From the NCBI RefSeq assembly GCF_014197015.1, contig NZ_JACIET010000001.1, forward strand, positions 1,736,001 to 1,800,000: DNA of 64,000 nt, given 5' to 3'. The stretch is from Niveibacterium umoris. Its GTDB lineage: Bacteria; Pseudomonadota; Gammaproteobacteria; Burkholderiales; Rhodocyclaceae. Shown one piece after another: positions 52,425 through 61,524 of the stretch. The notes below the pieces were generated by a model. The model searched no databases, had not been told where the DNA came from, and saw nothing but the letters and a program-made list of their open reading frames with translations. A program made the position numbers and the translations under genes. How positions within the stretch are numbered: the stretch's first letter is position 1; each line of letters starts with the position of its first letter.

Positions 52425-52643
52425 ATGGGCATCGAACGCAAACCGATCAATCGCGGCGGCATCCGCTCGGCGGGCTACGACCGTTCCGCACGGGCGCTCG
52501 AAATCGAATTCGACAACGGTTCGATCATCCAGCACAGAGGCGTCGGCGAAGAGATCGCCCGACACTTCCTGAGCAGCAGCTCGCCGGCGAGCTACTACAA
52601 GGACACGATTCAGGAAGAGTTCTCGCAGCGCCGCATCAAGTGA
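52425..52643 (+). CDS. KTSC-domain small protein
   Basis: The 72-residue protein starts MGIERKPINRGGIRSAGYD and contains FDNGSIIQHRGVGEEIARHFLSS and PASYYKDTIQEEF. This is the KTSC pattern, although the K-T-S-C-like residues are only partly kept. GGAGAG lies before the ATG at 52425. KTSC domains occur alone or fused to RNA-related proteins, and their function is unknown. It follows the Mn exporter gene by 58 bases on the same strand. Confidence 0.85.
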   Translation: MGIERKPINRGGIRSAGYDRSARALEIEFDNGSIIQHRGVGEEIARHFLSSSSPASYYKDTIQEEFSQRRIK

Positions 52644-52656
52644 CACTCACTTTCGA

Positions 52657-53478
52657 TTACCAGAGGCGCGGATCAAGCCGGTAGTAGGCGCTCAGTTGCT
52701 GGTACAGGCCGGGGTGCAGCGCGGCCATTTCGCGAGGCCGCTCGAAAAACACTTCGCTGGCGACGGCAAAGAATTCACCCGGATTGGTCGCCCCGTAGTC
52801 GTCGAGCAGCGAGGTTTCACCTTCTGCGGCGCGCGCACGCAGCTGCTCGAATTCCGCACCGAGTACCTGCGCCCAGCCTGCGTACATGCGACTCACCGGC
52901 AACTCGGGCGTGCCGTTGGCCGCACCGGTTTCCTGGTCGAGCTGGTGCGCAAACTCGTGGAAGACGACGTTACGGCCGTCATCGTCGATCGCAGCGCCAT
53001 CGAGGGTGTCCTGCCAGGACAGCACGACCTGACCGAGGGACCAGGATTCGCCGGCCAGCACCTGCCGTTGCTCGCGCTGCAGACCGAACGGATCGGTTGT
53101 CTTCTTCGTGACGGCAAACGCGCCGGGATAGACGAGCACGCGCTGCAGCTTCGGGTAGCAATAGTCGTCGCCATGATTGAGGATCAGCAGGCAGGCTTGC
53201 GCCGCGATCGTCACCCGGATCTCGTCGTCGATCTCCAGCCCGGCGCAACCGACAAACGCCTTCTCCGCAATGAAGACCTTGATCCGCTCCTTGAGACGAA
53301 GTTGCAGATCTGCCGGCAACCTGCGGAAATAGGGCACGCGCCGGCGCAGGATGTCGCGCCAGGCATCCGGACACGGTGCCCGCAGCACGGCGCGCCGACG
53401 CCAGGCGACACGCTGCGGCTCGAAGAACATCCAGCTTGCGAACACCAGGGCGGCGAGGGTAATAATCAGCAGGGGCAC
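52657..53478 (-). CDS. MtfA-like zinc peptidase (M90 family)
   Basis: The protein of about 273 residues starts at the GTG at 53478 (GAGG seven bases upstream) with a membrane anchor PLLIITLAALVFASWMFF; an in-frame start at 53592 is less likely. The catalytic motif is VFHEFAHQLDQETG (HExxH with a downstream acidic residue), and the conserved LVYPGAFAV and SWSLGQVVLSWQDTLDG match MtfA. In E. coli MtfA binds the regulator Mlc, a repressor of glucose PTS genes, so its occurrence in a genome with a glucose PTS is of interest. The N-terminal anchor is not present in E. coli MtfA. Confidence 0.9.
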   Translation of the reverse strand: MPLLIITLAALVFASWMFFEPQRVAWRRRAVLRAPCPDAWRDILRRRVPYFRRLPADLQLRLKERIKVFIAEKAFVGCAGLEIDDEIRVTIAAQACLLILNHGDDYCYPKLQRVLVYPGAFAVTKKTTDPFGLQREQRQVLAGESWSLGQVVLSWQDTLDGAAIDDDGRNVVFHEFAHQLDQETGAANGTPELPVSRMYAGWAQVLGAEFEQLRARAAEGETSLLDDYGATNPGEFFAVASEVFFERPREMAALHPGLYQQLSAYYRLDPRLW

Positions 53479-53552
53479 GCGATACCTCGCCGGGTCGGCT
53501 GTGTGACCTCTCCTATTTCGGTACGGGGTGAGGGATTTCAATCGTTCCGCAG

Positions 53553-53580
53553 AAAACAAAGGGCGGCCCGCAGACCGCCC
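53553..53580 (-). terminator. Rho-independent terminator of DUF1854 gene
   Basis: On the minus strand GGGCGG, an eight-base loop and CCGCCC are followed by TTTGTTTT, about 25 bases after the stop at 53604. Confidence 0.85.
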
Positions 53581-53603
53581 GCAAGTGATCAATCCCAGCC
53601 AGA

Positions 53604-54068
53604 TCAGAGGAATCGGTCGAGCAGGCGCCGACTATGCCGATCCAGCGCCATCGGGTCGCGGATCAGGAACTGGATGCCGTGTGCATCCGCCACCAGCATC
53701 GTGGCGCCGGAGAGCCGGCGGATGTCTTCCTCGCCGCGCAGTACGAAACTCGTCTCGCCGCGGTCGGTGTCGACCGTCCACGTCGAGGGCGTTGCGAAAC
53801 TCGACACCTTGATCAGGCGGCGGATCTCCGGCACGAACTCGCGCGCCGCCAGTTCGCGCTCAATTTCTGCCCGCGGCCCTTCGGGCAAGGCTGACAGGTG
53901 GCTGATCCAGGCCAGTTCATGACCGTCCTGACTGACGAGCGAGATACCATCGTCAGGTGCCGCAATCGGGAAGGCGCGCACCGGCACCATGTTCTCGTGC
54001 CGCTGCCCTTGCGTGTCGATGAACACAAGACGCCCGAAGGCGTTACGTTCGATTTGCCAGTCGATCAT
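53604..54068 (-). CDS. DUF1854 protein associated with cyanophycin metabolism
   Basis: The 154-residue protein matches the DUF1854 family that accompanies cphA loci in proteobacteria: RLVFIDTQGQRHENMVPVRAFPI, then ISLVSQDGHELAWI, LAAREFVPEI and VDTDRGETSFVLRGEEDIRRL, all beta-rich. It has no signal or membrane segment. The ATG overlaps the stop of the ABC transporter gene (ATGA), so the two are coupled. The role is unknown. It may regulate or form part of the ABC machine acting beside the cyanophycin synthetases. Confidence 0.9.
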   Translation of the reverse strand: MIDWQIERNAFGRLVFIDTQGQRHENMVPVRAFPIAAPDDGISLVSQDGHELAWISHLSALPEGPRAEIERELAAREFVPEIRRLIKVSSFATPSTWTVDTDRGETSFVLRGEEDIRRLSGATMLVADAHGIQFLIRDPMALDRHSRRLLDRFL

Positions 54069-56332
54069 TCGCCAGCTCCTTCCAGCAGCTTCTCGGCGTT
54101 GCGGGCCTGCGCCTGGTACAGCCGCCAGTAGGCGCCCTGCTTCGCCATCAGTTCGTCGTGATGGCCCACCTCGACGATCTGGCCGCGGTCCATCACCACC
54201 AGGCGGTCGGCCTTGCGCAGCGTCGACAAGCGATGCGCAATCGCTATCGTCGTGCGGCCCTGCACCAGGTTGTCGAGCGCGCGCTGGATTTCCTTCTCGG
54301 TTTCGGTATCCACCGACGAAGTCGCCTCGTCGAGTATCAGCATGCGCGGGTTGATCAGCAGCGCACGTGCAATCGAAATCCGCTGACGCTCACCCCCGGA
54401 AAGCCCCTGCCCGCGCTCGCCGACCAGCGAGTCGTAGCCCTGCGGCAGCCGCAGGATGAACTCGTGCGCGTGCGCCGCGCGCGCCGCGGCGATAATCTCG
54501 TCCCGCGTCGCCCCCGGCTTGCCGTAGGCAATGTTCTCGGCAATCGTGCCAAAGAACAGGAAGGGCTCCTGCAGCACCAGGCCGATGTTGCGGCGGTACT
54601 CGGCAACCGGCAGCGAGCGCGTATCCACACCATCCACCTTGATCGACCCCTCGCTCACATCGTAGAAGCGGCAGATCAGGTTCACCAGCGTGCTCTTGCC
54701 CGAACCGCTGTGGCCGACGAGCCCGATCATCTCGCCCGGCTTGATCGTCAGCGATAGCCCACGGATCACCGAACGATTGCCGTAGCGGAAGCCGATGTCG
54801 CGCATCTCGATTTCGCCGCGTACGGTTTCAAGATGCACCGGATTGGTCGGTTCCGGCACGTTGGAGACATGGTCCAGCACATCGAAGATGCGCTTGGCGC
54901 CCGCCGCTGCTTTTTGCGTCACCGAGACGATGCGGCTCATCGAATCGAGGCGGCCGTAGAACCGGCCGATGTAAGCGAGGAAGGCCGTCAGCGTACCGAC
55001 CGTGATTTCGCTCTTGGAGACCTGCCAGATACCGAAGGCCCACACCACCAGTAGACCAATCTCGGTCAGCAGCGACACGGTCGGCGAAAACAGCGACCAG
55101 GTCTTGTTCAACCGATCGTTGATCAGCAGGTTGTGGCGGTTGGCTTCGCGGAAGCGCTTGGCTTCGCGGTGCTCTTGCGCAAAGGCCTTGACGACGCGGA
55201 TACCGGGAATCGTGTCGGCAAGGATGTTCGTTACTTCGCCCCACACCCGGTCGATCTTCTCGAAACCGGTGCGCAAACGATCGCGCACCAGGTGAATCAT
55301 CCAGCCAATGAAAGGCAAAGGCAGCAGCGTCACCAGCGCGAGCGCGGGATTGATGCTGAACAGGATCACCGCCGTCATGGTGATCATCAGCACATCGGTA
55401 ATGAAGTCGAGCGCATGCAGCGACAGGAATACGCTGATGCGATCCGACTCGGAGCCGATACGCGAGATCAGGTCGCCGGTGCGTTTGCCACCAAAGTACT
55501 CCAGCGAAAGCTGCAGCAAATGCTCGAAGGTTGTCGTCCGCAAATCAGCACTGATTCGTTCGGACGCCAGCGCGAGGATGTAGGTCTTGGCCCAACCCAA
55601 TGACCAGGACACCAGCGCCGCAGCAAATAGCCCGCCGAGATACCACGCCACCTTGGTCGGTTCGATGTGCTGACCGTTCTGGAACGGAATCAGCACTTCG
55701 TCCATCAGCGGCATGTAGAGATAGGGCGAAACCAGCGTCGCCGCGGTCGCACCCAGCATCAGCAGGAAACCCGCGAGCAATTGGCCCTGATAAGGGCGCG
55801 CGAATCGCCACAAGCGGAACAGCGTCCAGGTCGAAGGCGGCGTGTGCAGCTCTCGGGTGCAGATCGGGCACTCGTCCTCGTCCGGCGGCAACGGCGCCTT
55901 GCAGGTCGGGCACAGATCCTCGCCTTCCTTTTCCACCGGGCGGCCAGTCAGCAGCAGCTGAAGCTGGGCCTCGAACTGGTCGATCAAGCGCAAAGCGGCA
56001 ACGTTCTGGCCAAGCGTGTATCGCCAGCACGCCAGCAGGGACTTTTCGTCTCGAAGTTCGAGCGTACCGACCCCGGCATGATCGAAATGAACCAGGCTGA
56101 GGCCCGCCCGCAAAGGCCACGCCTGCCATGCGTTGCTGCCGGGCGCGCGCGCGATCAATCGGCGCTCGGTTACCGCCAGCACGCCGCTTGCAAAATGCAG
56201 GCGCGCATCAAGGTCAACCTCAAGTGCTGCGAGAACGTTCTCTTCCCGTTCGAGGCGCGCTGCAAGTTCGCCGCGCCAGGCCTCCGGAATAGCCAGTCTC
56301 GCACTCGCCGCGGCAAGGGGTTCGGTCGTCAT
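54065..56332 (-). CDS. Cyanophycin-associated ABC transporter, fused permease-ATPase
   Basis: The protein of about 755 residues starts MTTEPLAAASARLAIPEAW at 56332; a start at 56383 is possible but lies in the divergent promoter region. The N-terminal about 140 residues form a PH-like beta domain, followed by a zinc-ribbon-like CPTCKAPLPPDEDECPIC. A type I exporter membrane domain with six helices comes next, then the ATPase with Walker A ([16 protein letters not shown]), signature (LSGGERQRISIARAL) and Walker B (MLILDEATSSVD). It resembles half-size lipid or peptide exporters and is found beside cphA genes. Its substrate is unknown; a peptide or polymer fragment is a guess from context. Confidence 0.92.
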   Translation of the reverse strand: MTTEPLAAASARLAIPEAWRGELAARLEREENVLAALEVDLDARLHFASGVLAVTERRLIARAPGSNAWQAWPLRAGLSLVHFDHAGVGTLELRDEKSLLACWRYTLGQNVAALRLIDQFEAQLQLLLTGRPVEKEGEDLCPTCKAPLPPDEDECPICTRELHTPPSTWTLFRLWRFARPYQGQLLAGFLLMLGATAATLVSPYLYMPLMDEVLIPFQNGQHIEPTKVAWYLGGLFAAALVSWSLGWAKTYILALASERISADLRTTTFEHLLQLSLEYFGGKRTGDLISRIGSESDRISVFLSLHALDFITDVLMITMTAVILFSINPALALVTLLPLPFIGWMIHLVRDRLRTGFEKIDRVWGEVTNILADTIPGIRVVKAFAQEHREAKRFREANRHNLLINDRLNKTWSLFSPTVSLLTEIGLLVVWAFGIWQVSKSEITVGTLTAFLAYIGRFYGRLDSMSRIVSVTQKAAAGAKRIFDVLDHVSNVPEPTNPVHLETVRGEIEMRDIGFRYGNRSVIRGLSLTIKPGEMIGLVGHSGSGKSTLVNLICRFYDVSEGSIKVDGVDTRSLPVAEYRRNIGLVLQEPFLFFGTIAENIAYGKPGATRDEIIAAARAAHAHEFILRLPQGYDSLVGERGQGLSGGERQRISIARALLINPRMLILDEATSSVDTETEKEIQRALDNLVQGRTTIAIAHRLSTLRKADRLVVMDRGQIVEVGHHDELMAKQGAYWRLYQAQARNAEKLLEGAGE

Positions 56333-56646
56333 CGGGTGCTGTTTCGTCTTGTTTTGGTGATTGGAGTGGAAGCTGCGATGCAATCGTCACAGGCGAAACG
56401 GCCAGAACGCGCGGGCCGGAATGCGGGTTGACCGGATGAACGAATCGGCTGGACGGGAGAGAATCGCGCAATTGCGATATTCTGGCGGGTCTGGGCTTCC
56501 GGCCTCGCACAAAGGCAAGGAAGTATACCGCATCGCCCCATTGGCCCAAGCCTGCGCGCTGGCAGGCCTGAAGGCGGAACACGAAGCACCCGCGACCCGG
56601 GGAAAAGGCTCCGGCGGCTGAACTGTCCGGACCAAACGACTGGAAC
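56333..56646. other. Divergent promoter region of cyanophycin locus
   Basis: The 314-base stretch separates the leftward ABC transporter gene from the rightward cphA' gene. It contains no gene. A perfect 10-base palindrome CGCAATTGCG lies at 56467-56476 with GATATT just after it, and a TTGACC lies at 56428. A regulator site is possible but no known motif was recognised. Confidence 0.5.
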
Positions 56647-58833
56647 ATGAAGAAGAAAGACATCACGTTTCTTCGCGTCACGCATCTGCGCGGACCGAAT
56701 ATCTGGACCTACCGCCCGGTCATCGAAGCCTGGCTCGACATCGGTGCGTTCGAGGAGCTGCCGACAAACAAGCTGCCCGGTTTCACCGAGCGCCTGACTG
56801 GCTGGCTGCCCGCCCTGAGGGAGCACCGCTGCGGTGTCGGGGAGCCGGGTGGCTTCCTGCAACGCCTTGAGGAAGGCACCTGGATCGGCCATGTGCTCGA
56901 ACATGTCGTGCTCGAGCTCCAGATGCGTGCCGGCATGCAAACCGGGTTCGGGAAGACGCGAGAAACCGCGGAAGGCAGCGGTATCTACAAGATGGCCTTC
57001 CGCACCCGCAACGAACAGGTCGGGCGTGCCGCGCTCGAAGCCGGGCGCGAGTTGGTCATGGCCGCGGTTGAGGATCGTCCCTACGATCTGCCCGTGACGA
57101 TCGAACGTCTGACGGACATGGTCGACTCGCTATGCCTCGGCCCAAGCACCGCCTGCATCGTCGATGCCGCTACCGCACGCAAGATCCCTTCGATCCGCCT
57201 GAACGACGGCAACTTGGTCCAGCTCGGCTACGGTGCGCGCCAGCGACGCATCTGGACGGCCGAAACCGACCGCACCTCGGCGATCGCGGAGAGCATCTCC
57301 AGCGATAAGGATCTGACCAAGAGTCTGCTCGCCTCCTGCGGCGTGCCGGTGCCGGAAGGCCGCATCGTCGAGAACGCGGCCGATGCCTGGGAAGCCGCCG
57401 AGGACATTGGCCTGCCGGTGGTCGTCAAACCGGTCGATGGCAACCATGGCCGCGGCGTATCACTGGACCTCTCGCGGCGCGAGGATGTCGAACAGGCCTT
57501 CGAATTTGCATTGCGCCACGGCAGTGAAGTGCTGGTGGAACGCTTCGTGCGCGGATCGGAGCACCGCCTTCTGGTGGTCGGCGACAAGGTGGTGGCGGTC
57601 GCCCGCGGTGAAGAAGCGTGGATTACCGGCGACGGCGAAGCCAACATTCTTGAACTGGTGGAAACGCAGATCAATTCCGATCCACGCCGCGGCACCACCG
57701 AAGATTTCCCGCTCAACCGGCTCAATCTCGAGTCGGATACCGCGATTCGCAATGACCTTGCGCGCCAGGGACTCACGCCGGAATCCGTTCCGACAAAGGG
57801 CCAGCGCGTGCTGATCCAGCGCAACGGCAATGTCGCGTTTGATTGCACCGGTGAGTTGCACCCTGAGTTGGCAAGCGTCGTCACGCTCGCTGCAAAAGTG
57901 GTCGGACTGGACATTGCCGGCGTCGACATGGTCGCCGAAGACATCTCCAAGCCACTCGCCGCACAGGACGTTGCGGTGGTCGAAGTCAACGCCGGCCCCG
58001 GGCTGCTGATGCATCTGAAACCCGCCAACGGCGAACCCCGCCCGGTGGGCGCCGCCATCGTCACCCACCTTTTCGGTGAAACCGACCCCGGAAGAATTCC
58101 GCTGGTCGGCATCACTGGCAATCGCGGCACCACGCAGATCGCCCGCCTGGTCGCGTGGCTGGTGCGACTTTCCGGCCGCCATGTCGGGCTCGCCTGCGCC
58201 GACGGCCTCTTCCTCGACCGCCGTCAGGTCGATCGCCGTCGAGGCGTCAACTTTGACGCCGGGCAGCGACTGCTGATGAACCGCAACGTCGACGCTGCGG
58301 TCTTCGAGCACAACCCCGACATGATCCTGCGCGAAGGCCTGCCCTACGACCGTTGCACGGTAGGCGTGGTGACCGATTCGACCGGACTGGAAACGCTCGA
58401 CGAGTTCTACATCAATGACATAGATCGCCTGAATGCGGTCTTGCGCACCCAGGTCGACGTCGTGCTGTCCGACGGACACGCCGTCCTCAATGCCGACGAC
58501 GAACATGTCGTCGAAATGGCCTCGCTCTGCGACGGCTCGGTCATCTTCTACGGCACCTCGGTGGAGCAGCCCGCGATCATCGCGCATCGCGCCAAGGGGG
58601 GCCGCGCCGTGTTCGCGCGCGAGGGCCGCGTCTACCTCGCCGAAGGCATGCAGGAAGAACGGCTGGACGAACTCGCGATGCTGGCCACCGGCTCCTCCGG
58701 TTCGCTGCCGATCGAAAGCATCCTTGCTGCGGTAGGCGCTGCGTGGGCCCTCGGCATCTCGCCGGATCTGATCGGCGCCGGCATCGAGACTTTCGAGGCG
58801 GAACAAACCGCCGCGCGCGCCCGCACACATTGA
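56647..58833 (+). CDS. cphA': Second-type cyanophycin synthetase CphA' with degenerate ligase half
   Basis: The 728-residue protein shares the CphA order: an N-terminal domain with a THLRGPNIWTYRP start and WIGHVLEHVVLELQ, a central ATP-grasp (residues about 220-480) with PVVVKPVDGNHGRGV and VDMVAEDISKPLA, and a C-terminal Mur-ligase-like half shortened by about 130 residues relative to the downstream cphA. Its P-loop reads GITGNRGTTQ, where Thr495 replaces the lysine of GTNGKTTT, so ATP use by that half is doubtful. Proteobacterial loci commonly pair such a gene with a full cphA. It may use dipeptide units or act with CphA. The ATG at 56647 is divergent from the ABC gene. Confidence 0.92.
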   Translation: MKKKDITFLRVTHLRGPNIWTYRPVIEAWLDIGAFEELPTNKLPGFTERLTGWLPALREHRCGVGEPGGFLQRLEEGTWIGHVLEHVVLELQMRAGMQTGFGKTRETAEGSGIYKMAFRTRNEQVGRAALEAGRELVMAAVEDRPYDLPVTIERLTDMVDSLCLGPSTACIVDAATARKIPSIRLNDGNLVQLGYGARQRRIWTAETDRTSAIAESISSDKDLTKSLLASCGVPVPEGRIVENAADAWEAAEDIGLPVVVKPVDGNHGRGVSLDLSRREDVEQAFEFALRHGSEVLVERFVRGSEHRLLVVGDKVVAVARGEEAWITGDGEANILELVETQINSDPRRGTTEDFPLNRLNLESDTAIRNDLARQGLTPESVPTKGQRVLIQRNGNVAFDCTGELHPELASVVTLAAKVVGLDIAGVDMVAEDISKPLAAQDVAVVEVNAGPGLLMHLKPANGEPRPVGAAIVTHLFGETDPGRIPLVGITGNRGTTQIARLVAWLVRLSGRHVGLACADGLFLDRRQVDRRRGVNFDAGQRLLMNRNVDAAVFEHNPDMILREGLPYDRCTVGVVTDSTGLETLDEFYINDIDRLNAVLRTQVDVVLSDGHAVLNADDEHVVEMASLCDGSVIFYGTSVEQPAIIAHRAKGGRAVFAREGRVYLAEGMQEERLDELAMLATGSSGSLPIESILAAVGAAWALGISPDLIGAGIETFEAEQTAARARTH

Positions 58834-58879
58834 TAGACAGTCCCGAAGACGACTGGAACAGCTACAGGAAGACTGTTTG

Positions 58880-61450
58880 ATGGAAGTTTCCCGCATCCGC
58901 GCCCTCAGAGGCCCCAACCTGTGGAGCCGCCACACCTCGATCGAGGCCATCGTGGCCTGCACCGAGAGTGAGTGCGAGATCGATACGATCCCCGGCTTCG
59001 AAGCCCGCCTGCGCGCGCGTTTTCCTGACCTTGGGCAGTTGCAGCCGCGCGGCCACACCGAGTCGGTTGCGATGGCACATGTGCTCGAAGGTGCGGCGCT
59101 CGGCCTGCAAGCACAGGCAGGTTGCCCGGTGACCTTCAGCCGCTGCCATTCGACGCTGGAAAAGGGCGTCTTCCAGGTGGTGGTCGAATACAGCGAGGAG
59201 CCGGTCGGCCGCCTCGCACTCGAACTCGCGGAAGAACTGATCCGCTCCGCACTCGAAGACATCCCCTTCGATCTCGCGGCCGCCCTCGCGCGCCTGCGCG
59301 AGGTGGACGAAGACGTACGTCTGGGGCCCTCCACCGGTTCGATCGTGCAAGCCGCCGTCGCGCGTGGCATTCCTTTCCGCCGGCTGACCGAAGGCAGCCT
59401 GGTGCAGTTTGGATGGGGATCGAAGCAGCGCCGCATCCAGGCCGCCGAGATGGATAGCACCAGTGCCATCGCGGAATCGATCGCACAGGACAAGGAACTC
59501 ACCAAGCGTCTGCTGCTGGCTGCCGGTGTTCCCGTACCAGTCGGCCGGCCGGTCGTCGACATCGAAGACGCCTGGGTCGCGGCCCAGGAAATCGGCCTGC
59601 CCGTGGTCGTCAAGCCGCAGGACGGCAACCAGGGCAAGGGCGTCACCGTCAACATCACCAGCCGTGAGCAGCTGGAGATGGCCTACAAGGTGGCTTGCGA
59701 ATTTCGCGACGACATCATGGTCGAGCGCTACCTGCCCGGCTACGACTACCGCCTGCTGGTCGTGGGCGACAAGCTCGTGGCGGCCGCACGACGCGATCCG
59801 CCATTCGTGATCGGCGACGGCGTGCACACCGTGCGCCAGCTGGTTGAGCAGGTGAACGCCGACCCGCGCCGCGGCGACGGTCATGCCACCTCGCTGACGA
59901 AGATCCGCTTTGACGAAATCGCGATCGCGCGCCTTGAAATGCAGGGCCTCACGGCGGATTCCGTGCCGCCGAAAGGCAAGCGTGTCGTGCTGCGCAATAA
60001 CGCCAACCTGTCGACCGGCGGCACCGCCACCGACGTGACCGACGACGTGCACCCGGAAGTGGCCGCACGCGCCGTGGCCGCCGCACAAATGGTCGGGCTG
60101 GATATCTGCGGCGTCGACGTGGTTTGCGACAGCGTGCTCAAGCCGCTGGAAGAACAAGGCGGCGGCATGGTCGAAGTGAACGCCGCGCCGGGCCTGCGGA
60201 TGCACCTGAACCCCTCGTTCGGCAAGGGCCGAGCGGTGGGCGAGGCGATCATCGGCAGCATGTTCCCGAACGGCGAAGACGGCCGCATTCCGGTCGTCGC
60301 GGTCACCGGCACCAACGGCAAGACCACCACCGTGCGCCTGATCGCCCATCTCTTCATGGCGAACGGCCAGACGGTCGGCATGACCAATACCGACGGCGTG
60401 TATATCCAGGGTCGTCGCATCGACACCGGCGACTGCTCGGGCCCGAAGAGCGCACGAAATGTGCTGCTCAACCCGCTGGTCGACGCCGCAGTGTTCGAAA
60501 CCGCCCGCGGTGGCGTGCTGCGCGAAGGCCTCGCCTTCGACCGCTGCCAGGTCGCGGTGGTCACGAACATCGGCCTCGGCGATCACCTGGGCTTGAACTT
60601 CATCACTACCGTCGATGAACTGGCGGTACTCAAGCGCGTCATCGTGCAGAACGTCGCGGACGACGGCACCGCTGTGCTGAATGCAGCCGATCCGATCGTC
60701 GCGGCGATGGCCGACAACTGCAGCGGCAAGATCACCTTCTTCGCTGCCGACCGCCACCTGCCGGTGATGGCCGCGCATCGCGCCCAGGGCAACCGGGTGG
60801 TGTACGTCGATGGCGATACCATTGTGGCCGCGGAGGGCATGGTCAAACACCGCGTGCCGCTTGCCGAGATCCCGATCACCCGCAACGGCACGATCAGCTT
60901 CCAGGTCGAGAACGTCATGGCCGCGGTCGCGGCTGGATGGGCGGCCGGTCTCGATTGGGACGTGATTCGCAAGGGGCTCGCGACTTTCCGCAACGATTCC
61001 GACAACGCGCCGGGTCGCTTCAATGTCTTCGACTACCGCGGAGCCACCGTGATCGCCGACTACGGCCACAATCCTGACGCCATGAGCGCGCTGGTGCGGG
61101 CCGTCGAAGCCATGCCGGCCAGGCGTCGCAGCGTGGTCATCAGCGGTGCCGGCGACCGTCGCGACGAGGACATCACTCAACAGACCGAAATTCTTGGCGC
61201 GGCGTTTGACGATGTCCTGCTCTATCAGGATGCGTGCCAGCGGGGTCGTGAAGATGGTGAAGTCATCGCGTTGCTGCGCAAGGGCCTTGAGGGTGCTGCG
61301 CGGACCAGCCATGTCGATGAGATCACCGGGGAGTTCATCGCAATCGACAAGGCGCTCGCGCGACTTGAAACCGGTGACCTTTGCCTGATCCTGGTGGACC
61401 AGGTTGAAGAGGCATTGGCCCACATCGCGAAGCGGATTGCCGAAGGCTGA
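58880..61450 (+). CDS. cphA: Cyanophycin synthetase CphA
   Basis: The 856-residue enzyme makes the storage polymer multi-L-arginyl-poly-L-aspartate. The N-terminal domain starts MEVSRIRALRGPNLWSRH, the ATP-grasp half (residues about 215-475) has PVVVKPQDGNQGKGVTVN, and the Mur-ligase half has an intact P-loop with Lys481 in GTNGKTTTVRL and the C-terminal FNVFDYRGATVIADYGHNP. Both ATP sites therefore look complete. The ATG at 58880 lies 46 bases after cphA', so they form one operon ending in the terminator at 61471. An adjoining in-frame TTG at 58877 is unlikely as start. Confidence 0.96.
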   Translation: MEVSRIRALRGPNLWSRHTSIEAIVACTESECEIDTIPGFEARLRARFPDLGQLQPRGHTESVAMAHVLEGAALGLQAQAGCPVTFSRCHSTLEKGVFQVVVEYSEEPVGRLALELAEELIRSALEDIPFDLAAALARLREVDEDVRLGPSTGSIVQAAVARGIPFRRLTEGSLVQFGWGSKQRRIQAAEMDSTSAIAESIAQDKELTKRLLLAAGVPVPVGRPVVDIEDAWVAAQEIGLPVVVKPQDGNQGKGVTVNITSREQLEMAYKVACEFRDDIMVERYLPGYDYRLLVVGDKLVAAARRDPPFVIGDGVHTVRQLVEQVNADPRRGDGHATSLTKIRFDEIAIARLEMQGLTADSVPPKGKRVVLRNNANLSTGGTATDVTDDVHPEVAARAVAAAQMVGLDICGVDVVCDSVLKPLEEQGGGMVEVNAAPGLRMHLNPSFGKGRAVGEAIIGSMFPNGEDGRIPVVAVTGTNGKTTTVRLIAHLFMANGQTVGMTNTDGVYIQGRRIDTGDCSGPKSARNVLLNPLVDAAVFETARGGVLREGLAFDRCQVAVVTNIGLGDHLGLNFITTVDELAVLKRVIVQNVADDGTAVLNAADPIVAAMADNCSGKITFFAADRHLPVMAAHRAQGNRVVYVDGDTIVAAEGMVKHRVPLAEIPITRNGTISFQVENVMAAVAAGWAAGLDWDVIRKGLATFRNDSDNAPGRFNVFDYRGATVIADYGHNPDAMSALVRAVEAMPARRRSVVISGAGDRRDEDITQQTEILGAAFDDVLLYQDACQRGREDGEVIALLRKGLEGAARTSHVDEITGEFIAIDKALARLETGDLCLILVDQVEEALAHIAKRIAEG

Positions 61451-61470
61451 CGCGCGCGCTCTTCGCCCGC

Positions 61471-61500
61471 GAATGCCCCGCTCCGACGGGGCATTCTTGC
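61471..61500 (+). terminator. Rho-independent terminator of cphA operon
   Basis: The 10-base arms GAATGCCCCG and CGGGGCATTC around CTCCGA are followed by TTGCTT, 20 bases after the cphA stop. Confidence 0.85.
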
Positions 61501-61524
61501 TTCTGACGCACGACTTGAGCTGAC

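Noticed and set aside
57460-59658. 732-codon minus-strand ORF across cphA' and cphA
   Set aside because: It spans the junction of two real genes and has no domain or ribosome site.
58862-61423. 853-codon minus-strand ORF opposite cphA
   Set aside because: It is exactly antisense to a fully conserved cyanophycin synthetase and is His/Asp/Val-rich as expected of a mirrored GC-rich frame.
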